64,000 bases of DNA from Microcebus murinus (taxonomy: Eukaryota; Chordata; Mammalia; Primates; Cheirogaleidae): NCBI RefSeq assembly GCF_040939455.1, contig NC_134122.1, positions 33,894,001-33,958,000 of the forward strand. Reading direction: 5' to 3'. The notes beneath the pieces are model-generated. The model ran no database searches. It saw only the letters and a list, made by a program, of their open reading frames with translations, and had not been told where the DNA came from. Below, piece after piece: positions 10,663 to 23,559 of the stretch. Positions within the stretch are counted from its first letter, which is position 1. Each line of letters opens with the position of its first letter. Both the position numbers and the translations under genes were made by a program.

Positions 10663-12575
10663 GTTGAATTGGCCACCCAGGGCCCATTCTACTTTGGAAC
10701 TTCTTGTTACATGTGAGAAAAAGAAAATCTTATTTTCTGTTTCCTGTAGTCCAGTGCATTCTAACTGATAAACTATCTTACCTAGTTTGGGATAAAATTA
10801 GAAAATCATGAAAATGCTTTTACATGAGTACAACACACAATTTAACATAAAAACAGCCAATATTACAACATTCCGTAATGTATAGTATTCTCATACTTTG
10901 CTCCCATGTCGCTGTAGGTAGTACTTTTCTCCATAGCAAGGGGACAGATCATCAGGATTAAAAAACAACCATTTAAAAACTGTTTCGTTTTTTTCCCCCT
11001 GGCATTCTTTCTATAAGAATTGACATGATAAATAAATCCTAAAATTTAGTATGAGGAAAAAAATCATTCTTTCCTGATAAACTTGCATTTCTCACCATTG
11101 GAAACTGACAAAATAATCTGATATATATTCCTTTTGGCTTATTTTTACCAATAAGCTTTGATCCAACCATAATGCTTAACTGTACTTCATCTAAAATTCC
11201 TAGTATATTTTCTAATTTTTGCTAGTTGGTTTTATTTATTTTAGTTATTTTAACAACAGTCAATAATCTGTATCACATCTTCATTGAAACTAGCTAACCA
11301 CCTTTACTTTCATTATTACTGAGGATGCATTTCTGATTTGTTTAAATGAGTGTCCCAGATACCTTCTGATGGAGCATATTTTTTGTTCATTTATCCATTC
11401 ACTAAACATTTATTGAGCTCTCACTAAAGGTCAGTGAGGCACTTGAATAGTGTTATTTGGTTTTGGGTATAGGGCTTAAAAAAGAAAGCACTAGAAACTC
11501 AGAATTATGGGCAACAGAGCATTAAGTTAGAGGAAAGTCATTTTTCATTGCTGGGCTTGAGGAGAGTTTTGAATCTGACTTAAGGGTATTGATTTGAGGG
11601 CTGCTGTTGATTTTCATCTCCTTTTCCCATTTTTGAACTAAATGTAATCCCTTCAGAGGTTGAAAGCCAGGAAACTTTTATAATAGTGAAAGGACAGGAA
11701 AGGAAGACTTTCCTAGATAGCACAGTATTGAACAGGGAAATTCTGGGGTCAAGGAAATAGTTGATGCATATACTATAATTCCCAACTGACACTCTCTGGC
11801 CTCTCTAAGAAAAAGGAGGTTAGAATCCATTTTTTTCATCCTTTTAAAATGTGTTACTTTGAAAGTTTTTTCTTTTCAAGGAAAGAATAAAAGCAGTCTC
11901 CTTAAATAGTGCAGTTACAGTTGGGGAATGATGTTTGTTCTGTGAGTTCTATGCCTGACAGAGGTTCTCATGGAGTCTTAGAACAGATACCTGCCCTAAC
12001 AGATGCTTGGGCAACACTGCTGGAAATGATATGCCAAACTTCAGGATTACTTCATTCTGGAGACTACAAAATTTAAAAACAAAACAAAAATCCATAAAAA
12101 ACAACAATTAAAAAAAAAACACACACACCTAGTTTGAACAGCTTCTTGATTGCTTTACTATTATTGTCAGTCTTGGTGGGGAAACATCTACTTTTCCTGG
12201 ACTCTGGACAGTTTGATCTTCCAGGGGAGCTGGAGAACATGGAAGGACCCAAGTTGCTTTTGTCTTTCATATGTCCACTCTAAGCTTTACTAAAAAACCA
12301 TGGCTTATCTTCCCTAAGCTAGGACCTAACTGATTTCTTAGGATTGGTTTTTGAGTCATTTGAGAGTTTTTGCCTTTGTTTTGGGCATTAGTTTGATCCC
12401 AAGTGGTTCAGCTTTCAAGAGCACCTGCACTAAGTGGCAGGAATAAGTTAGAGTCATCCATATTGATGATGAAAAATAAATCTCTGAAGGCTTACAGCTG
12501 TACCCTAATTCTTCTCCCTTAGGGTATTGAGAGAGGGAGGTGTAGAATTTAAAGTTATAATAACAAAAGTCCTTA
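10663..12575. other. Unassigned AT-rich non-coding DNA
   Basis: No gene recognised. Text at about 11395-11460 (aaacatttattgagctctca) resembles the unassigned old repeat also seen near 2870. An A-rich run lies at 12100-12125. Confidence 0.45.
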
Positions 12576-12874
12576 TCAGCCCAGTGGCTCACACCTGTAA
12601 TCCTAGCACTCTTGGGAGGCCAAGGAGGGAGGATCACTTGAGGTCAGGAGATGGAGAGCAGCCTGAGCAAGAACAAGTCACCATCTCTACTAAAAATAGA
12701 AAAATTAGCCAGGCGTGGTGGCAAGTACCTGTAATCCCAGGTACCCTGGAGGCTGAGGCAGAAGAATACCTTGAGCCCAGGAGTTTGAAGTTGTTGTTAG
12801 CTAGGCTGAAGCCAGGGCACTCTTGTCCAGGTGACAGAGTGAGACTCTGTCTCAAAAAAAAAAAATAAATAAAT
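12576..12874 (+). mobile_element. Alu SINE, full length
   Basis: Dimeric 7SL-derived Alu from 'cccagtggctcacacctgta' to 'gtgagactctgtctc' with a polyA/AAAT tail. The flanks aaagtcctta (left) and aaaatcctta (right) are a near-perfect target duplication. Open frames across it are artefacts. Confidence 0.93.
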
Positions 12875-12884
12875 AAAATCCTTA

Positions 12885-13692
12885 CTTCATGATTGAAGGG
12901 TGCTTATTTTTGCCTCTTGGCATGATTTAAATGACAAGATTTAAGAGATGCTTTGTGACTGACTAAATTTTCAGTGTTTTAACTTATTCACTAAGTTGGC
13001 GTGGCAGCCCTCAGCACCATTAGTATTTTGTATGACGTTTTCAAAACATCATTTGAGCCAGAGGTAATCCCCAAGGTAGCCATTGTTCTAAAATTCTGAG
13101 AAGGATCTTCAGGTTCCTGAAATAAATCCCCCCCCCCCCCCCAACTCCAGGAAACAGTGTGTTGAGGTTGTGGGGTCTAGATCTGAGTTGAACTCCTTTA
13201 GTGTTTTAAACCTTTTGTTTCCTCCTCCTTTAATTACAATAATGTTTCTTACTGTGGTCATCTATTGAGAAGGATAGGGGAAAGTAAGCATCAATGGTAT
13301 GGAGTTTTGAATATGGGAATGGGTTCTTGAGAGCCATTTATGTACCTTTTGGGACTAGGAGTATGGTTGATAGTTCTAGAATGGAGTGGCAGCTGCTGCT
13401 ATACATGACCCATGACATGGAAGATCCTGACCTCAATAGCACATGCCAAACATCTGATAGCTATAGAGAATAATGCTGACTACTAGTCGAAGGTCTGATA
13501 TTTGATATTGCAGACTCCTGTGCTTCTCTTTCACCTGAGTCAACTGGTGTTGGATAGCAGGGAGACTAGTACTTTGGACTTTTTAGCAACTCAAGTTGAC
13601 TCTCATGTTGGTCCTTTAGAAAGCTAATAAATTTTTGGTTATGTAACTAGATAAATTAACAATAGACTAAGAGGATAATGGTAGAAACCTAC
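12885..13692. other. Unassigned DNA with a C16 tract
   Basis: A run of 16 C residues lies at about 13127-13142. No gene or named repeat otherwise. Confidence 0.5.
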
Positions 13693-14105
13693 TGTCTAAA
13701 TCTATTTGTGTTGCAATAAAGGAATACCTGGGGCCAGGTAATTTATAAAGAATAAAGGTTTAGTTGCTCATGGTTCTGTAGGCTATACAAGAAGCTTGGC
13801 ATCAGCATCTTCTTCTGGTGAGGGCCTCAGGAAGCTTTCACTCATGGTGAAAGGCAAACAGGAGTAGGCATCAGATGGCAATATAGGAAGGAAGAGACAG
13901 AGGAAGGAGGTGCCAGACTCTTCAACAACCAGTTCTCACAGGAGCTAAGAGTGAGAACTCATTCACTTGGAGAATGACACTAAGCCATTTATGGGGGAAT
14001 CTGCTTCCTTAACCCAATCACCTCTTAACAGGCCCCACCTCCAACATTGGGGATCAAATTTCAACATGATACTTTAGCAGGGCCAAACAAACTGAATCCA
14101 GCTAC
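13693..14105 (-). mobile_element. MLT1A-type LTR (ERVL-MaLR), solo
   Basis: Read on the plus strand it runs from 'tgtgttgcaataaaggaata' through 'aatttataaagaataaaggt', 'ggtgagggcctcaggaagct' and 'ggccccacctccaacattgg' to the end. This is the reverse complement of the MLT1A-type LTR consensus as I remember it. No internal retroviral sequence is attached, so it appears to be a solo LTR of an old endogenous retrovirus-like element. It carries no viral gene. Confidence 0.85.
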
Positions 14106-14536
14106 CTAGGAAATCTAGTCCTTAGTTTTTACTCAGAGATCCTTGCCAGAATTTTGGCCTCTAAAAGAAGTATTTTTACCTGTTGCTTCTTAGAAAAATC
14201 AACAATTATTTGCTATCAAAAAAACCAAAAAAAAATTATTGACTACAAACTGCACTCTTTAGCCTGAGGGTAAAGGGTAAAGAGGAATTTTAAGGACAAA
14301 GTCTTGGTGACAATAAATACTAATTAGTTGTCCATGTTTGAGATGTGTTGCCTGAGAGTATCTAAGCTTCAGAGAATCCATGATGTCTACAGGTACTTCT
14401 AGGATACTTTATTAAAAAGTTAGCTACATGCAAAAGATTGAATTAGGATCCCTACCTCTCACCTCTCACAAAAATTCACTCAAGATGGATAACAGACTTA
14501 AACCTAATGCATGAAACCTTAAGAATCCTAGAAGAA

Positions 14537-14562
14537 GGGTGGGGGCTCTGCAGCCCCCACCC
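14537..14562. repeat. Perfect 11-bp palindrome hairpin inside the L1
   Basis: GGGTGGGGGCT (14537-14547), loop ctgc, then AGCCCCCACCC (14552-14562) form a perfect inverted repeat. It lies in a roughly 60-bp segment that is foreign to the L1 reading. The segment is bracketed by two copies of L1 text (accttaagaatcctagaag near 14515, accttaaaagaatcctagaa near 14582). Confidence 0.9.
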
Positions 14563-14650
14563 CACAATAAAAGCAATTCCAACCTTAAAAGAATCCTAGA
14601 AGAAGATGTTGGGAAAACCCTATCAGACATTAGTCTAGGCAAAGAATTTT

Positions 14651-14979
14651 TTTTTTTTTTTTTTTGAGACAGAGTCTTGCTTTGTTGCCCAGGCTAGAGT
14701 GAGTGCCGTGGCGTCAGCCTAGCTCACAGCAACCTCAAACTCCTGGCTCAAGCAATCCTCCTGCCTCAGCCTCCCAAGTAGCTGGAACTACAGGCATTCG
14801 CCACCATGCCCGGCTAATTTTTTGTATATATTAGTTGGCCAATTAATTTCTTTCTATTTATAGTAGAGATGGGGTCTCGCTCTTGCTCAGGCTGGTTTCG
14901 AACTCCTGACCTTGAGCAATCTGCCCGCCTCGGCCTCCCAGAGAGCTAGGATTATAGGCGTGAGCCACCGCGCCCGGCC
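14651..14979 (-). mobile_element. Young strepsirrhine-type Alu inserted in L1
   Basis: Minus-oriented full-length Alu starting with a T run and ending '...accgcgcccggcc'. The target duplication taggcaaagaatttt occurs at 14636-14650 and 14980-14994. The middle spacer 'ttagttggccaattaatttc' is the lemur-type insertion. Confidence 0.96.
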
Positions 14980-16251
14980 TAGGCAAAGAATTTTTGAGGA
15001 AGACCCCCAAGGCAATCGCCACAGCATCAAAAATAAACAAATGGGATCTGATCAAATTAAAAAGTTTCTGCATAGCCAAGGAAACTATCATTAGAGCAAA
15101 TAGACAACCCACAGAATGGGAGAACAGATTTGCTCTCTATACTTCTGATAAAAGTCTAATAATAAGAATCTATCTAGAACTTAAAGGAACTAACAAGAAA
15201 AAATCAACCCCATCAAGAAATGGGCAACGGAAATGAACAGAATCTTCTCCAAAGAAGACAGAATAATGGCCTGCAAACATATAAAAAAATGCTCAACATC
15301 TCTAATCATCAGAGAAATGCAAATCAGAACCACAATGAGATACCACCTAACCCTAGTGAGAATGGCCTGTATCAAAAAATCCCAAAACAACCAATGCTGG
15401 CGAGGATGTGGAGAGACAAGAACACTCTTACACAGCTGGTGGGACTGCAAATTAGTGCAACCTTTGTGGAAAAGAATTTGGATATACCTCAAACAGCTAG
15501 AAATAGAAATACCATTCGAAATACCATACTTGCAATAGCATTGTTGGGCATCTACCCAAAAGAGCATATGACATTCTATTATAAAGACATCTGCACCCAA
15601 ATATTTATGGCAGCACAATTCACTATTGCAAGGTCATGGAAACAACTCAAGTGCCCGTCAATTCAGGAATGGATAATTAAAATTTGGTATATGCTCATAA
15701 TGGAATATTACTCAATTCTAAGAAACGACAGTGAGCTAGCACTGTTTATGCTATCCTGGATTAAGCTTAAGCCCGTTATCCAAAGTGAGACGACACAAGA
15801 TCAGGAAAATGGGCTTCACATCTACTCACCATCAAATTGGTACTGACTGATTAAAACTATGTAGCTCAAATGGTGGTAGTATTCACCAGGGATTCAGGGA
15901 GTGGGGGAGACCCACATCCTAGGGATATGGTGAGCATTGTAGGGGGGAAGGGAATACCTCTAACCCTTCTTAGGGAGAGGCAAAGATATACAGTGTAACC
16001 AAAATGTCAAAAAAAACCACACCCAGTTTTATCCGGTGGTGGGCAGGTCGCAGGGGGGAGGAGGGGTAGGGTGTATACTTACATAATGGATGCGGTGCGG
16101 AACACCTGGGGGTTGGACACGCTTTAAGCTCTGGCACAGCGGTGGGGGAGGGTTGGCAGGGGCAATATATATAACCCTAACAATATTTGTACCCCCATAA
16201 TATAATGAAATAAAAGGACAAAAAAGTTAGTAATCAGTTATTATTCTTTCT

Positions 16252-16412
16252 CAGTATTTCTCAAACTATTGCTTTTAACAGAATCACTTAGAGGGCCTAT
16301 TGCAACACAGGTTGTTGGCCTCTACCCATAGTGATATGGCAAATAGGGCCTGAGAATTTGAATTTCTAACAAGTTCTCAAATGAAGTCCATGCTGCTGGT
16401 CTAAGAACCACC
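16252..16412. mobile_element. MER5A hAT element
   Basis: Begins cagtatttctcaaactattg and ends 'ctggtctaagaaccaccc', matching the MER5A termini and body. Confidence 0.75.
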
Positions 16413-16763
16413 CATTAAAAACCACTGTTGTGTTTGATTCTTTTTCTGCACATTTTGCATCCGTGCAGCAGGTATGAAATTGGGTCTCCTAAAACCATTC
16501 ACCTTTACTAATGACCTGATTATCATATAATTGGATATTGACCTTACCAAGGGCAGATGATATTTGGACTGTAAATTAATCGTAAATCTTAGTGAAAGCT
16601 CTACCATATCATCTAGATTTTTGATCCTGAAAAATCTTGCTCAAACTTGGAATTTGTCCTCAGATGTCTTTGAAAAATACAGATCTGTTAAGTATAGTAT
16701 ATTCCACAATCATTACACTAAAAAAAATACTCCACAGAAAATTATATCCACACTTAACGGTAG

Positions 16764-16914
16764 AATCATCTGGAAACTTTCAAAAACATAGTCCTGCTTG
16801 GACTCCATCCCAGACCAGTTTAATATGAATCTCTGGGATTGGGCACCAAGAAATACAGTTTTAAAAGTTTCCCAAGGGATTCTAATGGGCAAGATAGGTT
16901 GTGAACTGCTTCAG
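16764..16914. mobile_element. MER5A hAT element, left end missing
   Basis: 'tgaatctctgggattgggca' and 'tttcccaagggattctaatg' are MER5A body text, ending near 'ggttgtgaactgcttcag'. Confidence 0.7.
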
Positions 16915-17088
16915 TAGGCCCTTGGAAAGATGGGAAGCAACAAGACTCTTCGAAGTAAGTCCTTTATATTTGCTTTAACCTGCTGCCTTTTCTCCTTTTC
17001 ACCGTTAGACAAATTCCCCTGTTATTGTACTCTGTTGTGCCCCTACTTTACCCTTCTTTTCAGGCTTGCTAGCTTCATCACATTGTAG

Positions 17089-17523
<435 letters not shown>

Positions 17524-17656
17524 TTAATGGCCTTTTTATTAGCGTTCAAAAATTATTTTAAAATGAATTTGTTTAGTTTGGTGTCTATCTAGTCATCTGT
17601 TTTATACTACAGTTTGAGATTCTGTTTTAGGTGGTGTTCCCCACTCTTCTTTCCTT

Positions 17657-17829
17657 ATCTTTTTAAAATTTATTTTTATTTTTTATTATTTTTTTATTTT
17701 AGTGTATTATGGGGGTACAAGTGTTAAGGTTACATATATTGCCCATACCCCCTTCCCCCTCGAGTAAGAGCTTCAAGCGTGTCCATCCCCCAAACGTTGC
17801 ACATCTTACTCATTGTGATTGTATATACC
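17657..17829 (-). mobile_element. Short 3' end of a young L1
   Basis: The reverse complement reads ...gcaatatatgtaacc, ...cttgtacccccataatac, then an A-rich tail. This is the same 3' UTR as the L1 ending at 16220. The flank word ctttcctt (17649-17656 and 17830-17837) may be the target duplication. It is severely 5'-truncated. Confidence 0.85.
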
Positions 17830-17837
17830 CTTTCCTT

Positions 17838-19848
17838 CTGAATAAAAGAACAGGCCAGTCAATGTTTCCAAAGCTCCCGAGCCAACCCTTAAGGCTGGAG
17901 AGAGGTTTAGCAAAGAGCGGGCTCCCTCCCTCATTGCCAGCAGAATGAATGTTGTTGAATCATTTGATCCTGGATCTGTGAAACAATACACAGGAGGAAT
18001 TTCTGCTTTATGAGTTTAATCTGATAAACTCTACTTGCTCTGGCGTGTTTAGATTCTCTGTGTGTTCCTTTGCTACTACCAGCATAATCCCAAGCTATGG
18101 GTAGCAACTAGCATGCAAAGCCCCAAACCCAAACCCAAACCTTGATGCAGACTTCAAATAAAGAACTACTTTACAATGCTCTGTGATAATGCACTTAACA
18201 TTACTGTTGCTGGGCTCTTAAAAGGAGCCAGAAAGTGGTAGATCCTTAGTATCCTGTGAAATTTCTTACTGAGCTTGGGTCTAAGGCAACCAACTGCTAT
18301 AATCAAAGACAGCAGAGCTAGTTTACCTTTTCTTTTATCTTTTCCTGTTATCATTCTTGTAAATTATGTTTTCACTTATCCTTTTCCCCCCTTGTTTTCT
18401 TTTCCATTCATATCTCTCCTCTATTTTCTCTCTACTCCATGCATCTATCCCCTGCCTCTTTTTTCTTCTATGTTCTCTCAGTTTTTCACTTGTAGAAGAG
18501 CCAGGAATCTTGGCTAATTTGAGAATTGGCCAAACATTGCGGTATTTATCCAAAGTAGATCTTGGGTAGTCTCCTTTATGCTCATTTTTAATCTTACTAA
18601 TTTCTAGAACAAGTTGGCTGGAGATCAAGACACTAAGGACAACTGTATCTTAGAACTCATTAAGGTGGTCAGAAACAAGGAAAGGATAATTAAAATAATG
18701 GCCTTAACCTGTCTGTAACCTAGGACATAAAAGATTCTTATACAGAGATTGCAAAATCCATGGCATGTCTGTGACAGTTTTGTTTTCTGTGTTCATGGAA
18801 AATATCATAAATAGATCTCAGAACTCAGATCTTCTGATTTTTCTCAACCCAGTACTCCAAGGAGAGGCCTCTAAACAGGATGAATCCCATCACTGTTAGT
18901 GGGAGCTTAGAGGAAATTTTAGGTGAGGGTAAAGTACTGTAACAAAAATAAATGCCATCTTTTGAGATAGCTCTTTTGATTCATCATTGAAGATTTGTGC
19001 CAAGAGACCCCCAAACCATAATAGATATTGCAGCCCTTCTTTTTACTGCCTGTTAACCCAGGCATGTGACAAGAGCAAAATTTCTAGAGATTGCCATAGA
19101 CAAAGAATAATTTCAGTTAGTTTGGAAAAGCCTGAGAACTGATTTAGGGTGAAAGGCAAATATCATTCACAAGTTTCAGTGCAAATTGCAGCTTTATCAG
19201 GAGGTCAGTGGTTGGAGACATCTGTTCCCTGGAATCATGTAGGGCACTTAAAGTGTTGAATGCTATATACAATATTCCAGAGGTGAGGAAGATGTTTATC
19301 AATTCTGGTGCATAGGTGTCAGTGTGATTATTGGGAAGAGGTTGAAGAGGTTTGACAGTATTAGAGTATGGGCACATTTGAACAGCAGCAGCTTATTGTC
19401 CTAGAACGAATTGCCTCCTCACCACAATTTATTGACATGGCTGATGTAAGGACTTGGCACAAGCCACCATTTATCTGCTTCTTCAGTTGACCATCAGAAA
19501 GCCCTAAATAATTGTGTGTGTAAGAAACATCAAAGTGACATACTTGGGTCCAAAGGACTATATATTTTTGTACATCTACCTTTACCCTTCTTTTTGGCCT
19601 TGAATATTTCAGATGAAACTATTATAACATTCTCTTCTACATAGTATAAATAGGTATCCACTCAAACTAGCTGAGAAGGCATACACCAGGTTATACTTTT
19701 TATGGATGGGTGGCAAGCATGATGTCTTTATCAAATAGGAATTGCCTTCTGCCTTGTGTGTTTGGAGAGATGGCTGGCCATACTTCTAAAACAGTCATCT
19801 TTGACAAATTAACAGAATATGGTATCTGTATATAAAACTATATATAGA
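17838..19848. other. Unassigned non-coding DNA
   Basis: No named repeat or gene. A short (CCCAAA)n-like run is present at about 18121-18142 and a pyrimidine-rich stretch at 18380-18480. Confidence 0.5.
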
Positions 19849-19965
19849 GCTGGGTGTGGTGGCATATGCTTGTAGTGCCAGCTACTCAAAAGGCTGAGGC
19901 AGGAGGATGCCTTGAGGCCAGGATTTTGAAGCCCTATCTCTCTAAAATAAAACCCAAACAAAACT
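19849..19965 (+). mobile_element. Monomeric 7SL-derived SINE (FLAM-like)
   Basis: gctgggtgtggtggcatatg to 'gaagccctatctctctaaaa' forms a single Alu arm with an A-rich tail. Flanks share an atatagaact-like word, suggesting a target duplication. Confidence 0.75.
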
Positions 19966-20639
19966 TAATATAGAACTGTTTTATCTTTATGCAGTGGATA
20001 AAGATACTGCATTTTGAAAAATTTATGTAAATTGAACTATTTTAACTGGATTTAGGGACATTCATTGAAAGGTAATCTTTGCTAAATCCTTTTGTGGTGA
20101 TTTATCTCCCCTCTTTTCATCCCCATTTGGAAGCCCTCAATTTAGTGTGTTTGGATAAGGTAGATTCTTATATGATTAAGTCACTCCAGTTTATGCCTGT
20201 TGAGGAGTAAATTACCAGACTAAGCTCCTTTGGGGCAGTGACAAAGAGTTTTGCCATAGGTGCTCCGGAAACCTGCGTTCACTTTTTTCACATATGAACT
20301 CTGTTTCAATTAGTGCAAATACTTGGAATCCTAGAAAAAATTGAAAAATTTTTAACAATAAGAATAATATTAGCATTTAGTCATTGTTCAAAATAACTAT
20401 TGAGCTTGATAATGTGTTTAGCAGTAAAGATTGGCAACTTTAGGAGGATACCGCAGTTTGTACTTCGAGCTCACTCTAGTGGGGGAAAACAGACAAAACC
20501 AGTGAGTAGCACAGAAAATGTTAAATGTTATTGCCCTTGTGAGTGTGTAAGAGTGTGATAACTGCTCTAATGGGACTCTATGAGATCAACTACAAGAGAC
20601 TTTGACCTGGCTTGGGATGATGGCTAAGAGGACTAAAGT

Positions 20640-20925
20640 GGCAAGTCTTTGCCTCAGTTTCTCATTTGAAATTAATAATAATCCAGGGCCATAGAGATTC
20701 TTATGATGATTTCATGAGACTAATGCATGTAGATCCTGTGGCAGTCCTGGTAATTGAGAAACCATCAGTATTGATAGCTATCCTTATCACTAGTCCTTTG
20801 TTCCTTACAACAACAGTCCTTTGAAGACAGTAGCACTTTCTCTATTTTACAGATGCTCAGAGGTTAATTTGTCCCAGGTTATCCACCTGGAACTTGGTAG
20901 GGCCAGGCTATTCTTAAATCTAGAT
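20640..20925. repeat. Two adjacent MIR fragments
   Basis: 'tttgcctcagtttctcattt' at about 20650 is sense MIR. 'ctattttacagatgctcaga' at about 20842 is antisense MIR text. Both are diverged. Confidence 0.55.
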
Positions 20926-21765
20926 GTCTCTCTCCTGGTTACCTTTTGTTCTCTTTATGCTACTCTGGAGGCCCAAGATGATTCCAGCTGCTTCCTGCTT
21001 CATTATCCCCCTAAGTACCCCACAGAGAGAGGAGTCTGCAATTGCCTGCCTCTCCTCTCCCTGCCTCCTGGTCTTACCATGAGTCACTGCTGAGCCATTT
21101 ATGTCAGAGAGGAAAATGGGGGCTTGCTATTCGCATGTAGCAATTTGCTGTGTGTTCTTGCTTATTTGCCAGGGACACCAGCAGAGAAGTGTTCATCAAG
21201 AGGCGGCATGTTTGTTAAGGGACCACATGGTGTATTTTAAAAGCTCTTAATGCTCTCTGGCATCATCGTTTATGCTTTAGCATAAGAAATAAAGTGACAC
21301 TGAACCTTTTATTAATAATACACATGTTTTCCATTTAACTTTAACTGGTTAAATCTGGCATAAAATGCAGCCTTGCAAACTAGCTTCTCTGGGATGTGTA
21401 GCTTCTCTTATGCTATTTATGCTTTGGCTCTTTATTGAACAGGGGGCTCAGATAGTTTTCTGCCCGTAGCTAGGGCTCTGGACTAGATTTTCTCTTTTTG
21501 TTTTATCTCTTACTGGCATGGGTTGCTTTGTTTCACAAGGCTCATGGATATAGGTAAATATTGAAATGGGAGCTGGTATCAGAACCAGAGAGAGATGTAT
21601 ATGTGCTCCCACATTCTGATTCAAGGTTTTGTATTTTGTGCATTTGACAAAACTGAGTGGCCAATATTTGAAGTTTATATAAAGTTGGAAGAATTTGGAG
21701 CTCTGAATTCGAGATGACTTAGAGATCATGTTATTTTGCAGATAAAGAAACAGATTTAAAGGGGA
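20926..21765. other. Unassigned, possibly unique sequence
   Basis: No repeat recognised. The part at about 21100-21420 is repeat-free with balanced composition and is a candidate conserved non-coding element; this cannot be tested by reading alone. Confidence 0.4.
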
Positions 21766-21783
21766 TGATGATGATGATGATGA
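21766..21783. repeat. Short (GAT)n microsatellite
   Basis: Six consecutive GAT units. Confidence 0.9.
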
Positions 21784-21829
21784 TATTGGCAAAAGTGTTA
21801 ACACTTTCTAAGCCAGACACTTTTCAGGA

Positions 21830-22020
21830 TGCCTTATATGTGTTACCTTATTTGATTCTCACAATGACTTTATCATGTAGGTAGTATTATTATCCCCATT
21901 TTACAAATGAGGAAACTGAGGCACAGAGAGGTTCAGTCATTTGCCCAAGCCACACAGCTGGAAGTGATAGAGCTGGGAAGTGCATCCAGGCCATCTGGCT
22001 CCAGCAAAACCTTTGCTTTC
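21830..22020 (-). repeat. MIR SINE, well preserved
   Basis: 'ccattttacaaatgaggaaa' then 'ctgaggcacagagaggttca' and 'ccaagccacacagctgg' form the antisense MIR core in good condition. Confidence 0.9.
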
Positions 22021-22297
22021 TGTTATGTCACTATACTATAGCTTGTCCCACGTGACAAAGGTAGGCAGGAATAATCTAGGACCAGAATCTCAGTCTTGTG
22101 ATGGATGAACTACATCCATGATTTATAAGACTATTTTTGCTGTTGATCTCTTCTTTAAATGGAGATGTTACTAGATAGCCTACCCAAATAAAAAAGCAAA
22201 AACTTAGCTGCTGCTGTTTAAATGAAGTGGGCCAGGCATTGACTGTCCATTCCATTTATTCGGCCCTTCCTGTAGCTTCTGAGAAGCCCACAGGGGC

Positions 22298-22306
<9 letters not shown>

Positions 22307-22329
<23 letters not shown>

Positions 22330-22476
22330 TTTTGAGACAGAATCTCACTCTGTTGCCCTGGGTAGAGTGTCATGGTGTAAACTTAGCTCACGGCAACCTC
22401 AAACTCCTGGGCTCAAGCAGTCCTCCTGCCTCTGCGTCTGGAGTAGCTGGAACTACAGGTGTGTGCCACCACTCCT
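22307..22476 (-). mobile_element. Alu right-arm monomer (FRAM-like)
   Basis: Single Alu arm on the minus strand, starting with an (ATTTT)n tail. The target duplication is ggggcattatttta (22293-22306) against ggggcataatttta (22477-22490), one mismatch. Confidence 0.88.
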
Positions 22477-22490
22477 GGGGCATAATTTTA

Positions 22491-23545
22491 AACATTGGCT
22501 TTAGTTAAGAATATGAGCTTCAGATTGCCATCTTTTTGGCCACAATTACAGTCATAGCAGGAAAGAGATATTTCTCATCAGAGTTGTCCCATTCTCTCTG
22601 TCTCTGTACCCACTGGAGGCAAACTCTGAAGCTTTTATAGATGTATTATTGTAGATTTGCAGGTTCGCTGGGGTTATTTGGAGTCAGACATGTTTTGAAA
22701 AAAAGGCATTCCTGAGAATCTGAATCCCCACTTACCAGATGAAAATCTCTGGGCTAGAGTTTACTGTTGAAATCTGCATGTCTAGTGGACGATGAATTGC
22801 TGACTTTCACTGTCTCTCTCTTTACTCAGACATCTTATAGTGCTCCAGGATCATCATTCTGAACATTACTTGTGTTGTAAGTACCTGATTTGGCTCTGCC
22901 TTGCTCACTAGATTGGTGTTGTCTAGTGAGCAAAATGCTAGTGTGATTTGGTCTTCTCTCTGTGTCTGCAGTGTTGAGCACCAATTTCTGGAGCATAGCA
23001 GTAACTCCATAAATGCCAATGAAATTTTTTGAATCACTTTTTACTGTTCCAGACTATATAGATAGTCAAACAGGTATAGATCAAACAGGTTGAATATGAC
23101 TTAACCCCAGAATGTCTTCTGTAGTAGGACCCTATTTTGTCTAGCTCTAAGTAATAGTTGATTCCTATATTATACTTTGATTATGTGTCAGTGAATAGGT
23201 CTGTATTGAAGGAGAACTATTGAGGAAACATAAAGAAATCTCCTCCATTCCAAAACAAATTTCTCAGACTTAAATTACATGTTTTATTAGTGTCTATTGC
23301 TTTTGTTCACATTAGCCCTGAAACAAAATTAAGATTCTTGTCAAGCCTTGAGCTTATTAATAGCTGTTTCATTTGTTTAGTACTAATTTAAAATGCCTGA
23401 TATCTGCAGAGGAAGTACTTTATAAAAACACATACTTGTTAAGTGTTCCACTAGGAGAAGCATTGTGAAGCCCACAGGATACTAAGATTAAGCAAATAAA
23501 TGTAGTTTTGTTGAGCTCTCCTCAGTATAATGAATGTGGTGGGTA
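22491..23545. other. Unassigned non-coding DNA
   Basis: A weak L2-like stretch may lie at about 22830-23030. No gene recognised. Confidence 0.4.
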
Positions 23546-23559
23546 AGAACAGTGGGCTA

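Larger units (their letters stand above)
14424..16220 (+). mobile_element. 5'-truncated young L1 LINE with ORF2 3' part and 3' UTR
   Basis: It begins inside ORF2 ('catgcaaaagattgaattag') and continues through the ORF2 C-terminal region. At about 15233-15538 the translation shows a Cys-rich stretch, [20 protein letters not shown], that is characteristic of the L1 ORF2p C-terminus. It ends in a G-rich 3' UTR with 'tttgtacccccataatat' and an A-rich tail. The target duplication aaaaagttag is found at 14414-14423 and 16221-16230, which proves retrotransposition by target-primed reverse transcription. ORF2 is 5'-truncated and interrupted by an Alu (14651-14979) and by a palindromic insertion (about 14537-14600), so it is non-functional. 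The 3' UTR matches the L1 end at about 17657-17829 rather than human L1PA, suggesting a lineage-specific L1. Confidence 0.93.

Noticed and set aside
12527..12868. 113-codon frame on plus and overlapping minus frame
   Set aside because: These are standard translations of an Alu element.
15220..15846. 208-codon open frame starting MGNGNEQN
   Set aside because: It lies in L1 ORF2 DNA but in a different frame from the one giving the recognisable Cys-rich ORF2 text (15233-15538). It is a chance frame in A-rich L1 sequence.
18121..18142. CCCAAA repeats as an interstitial telomere-like tract
   Set aside because: The unit is CCCAAA, not the vertebrate telomere CCCTAA, and there are only about four imperfect units.
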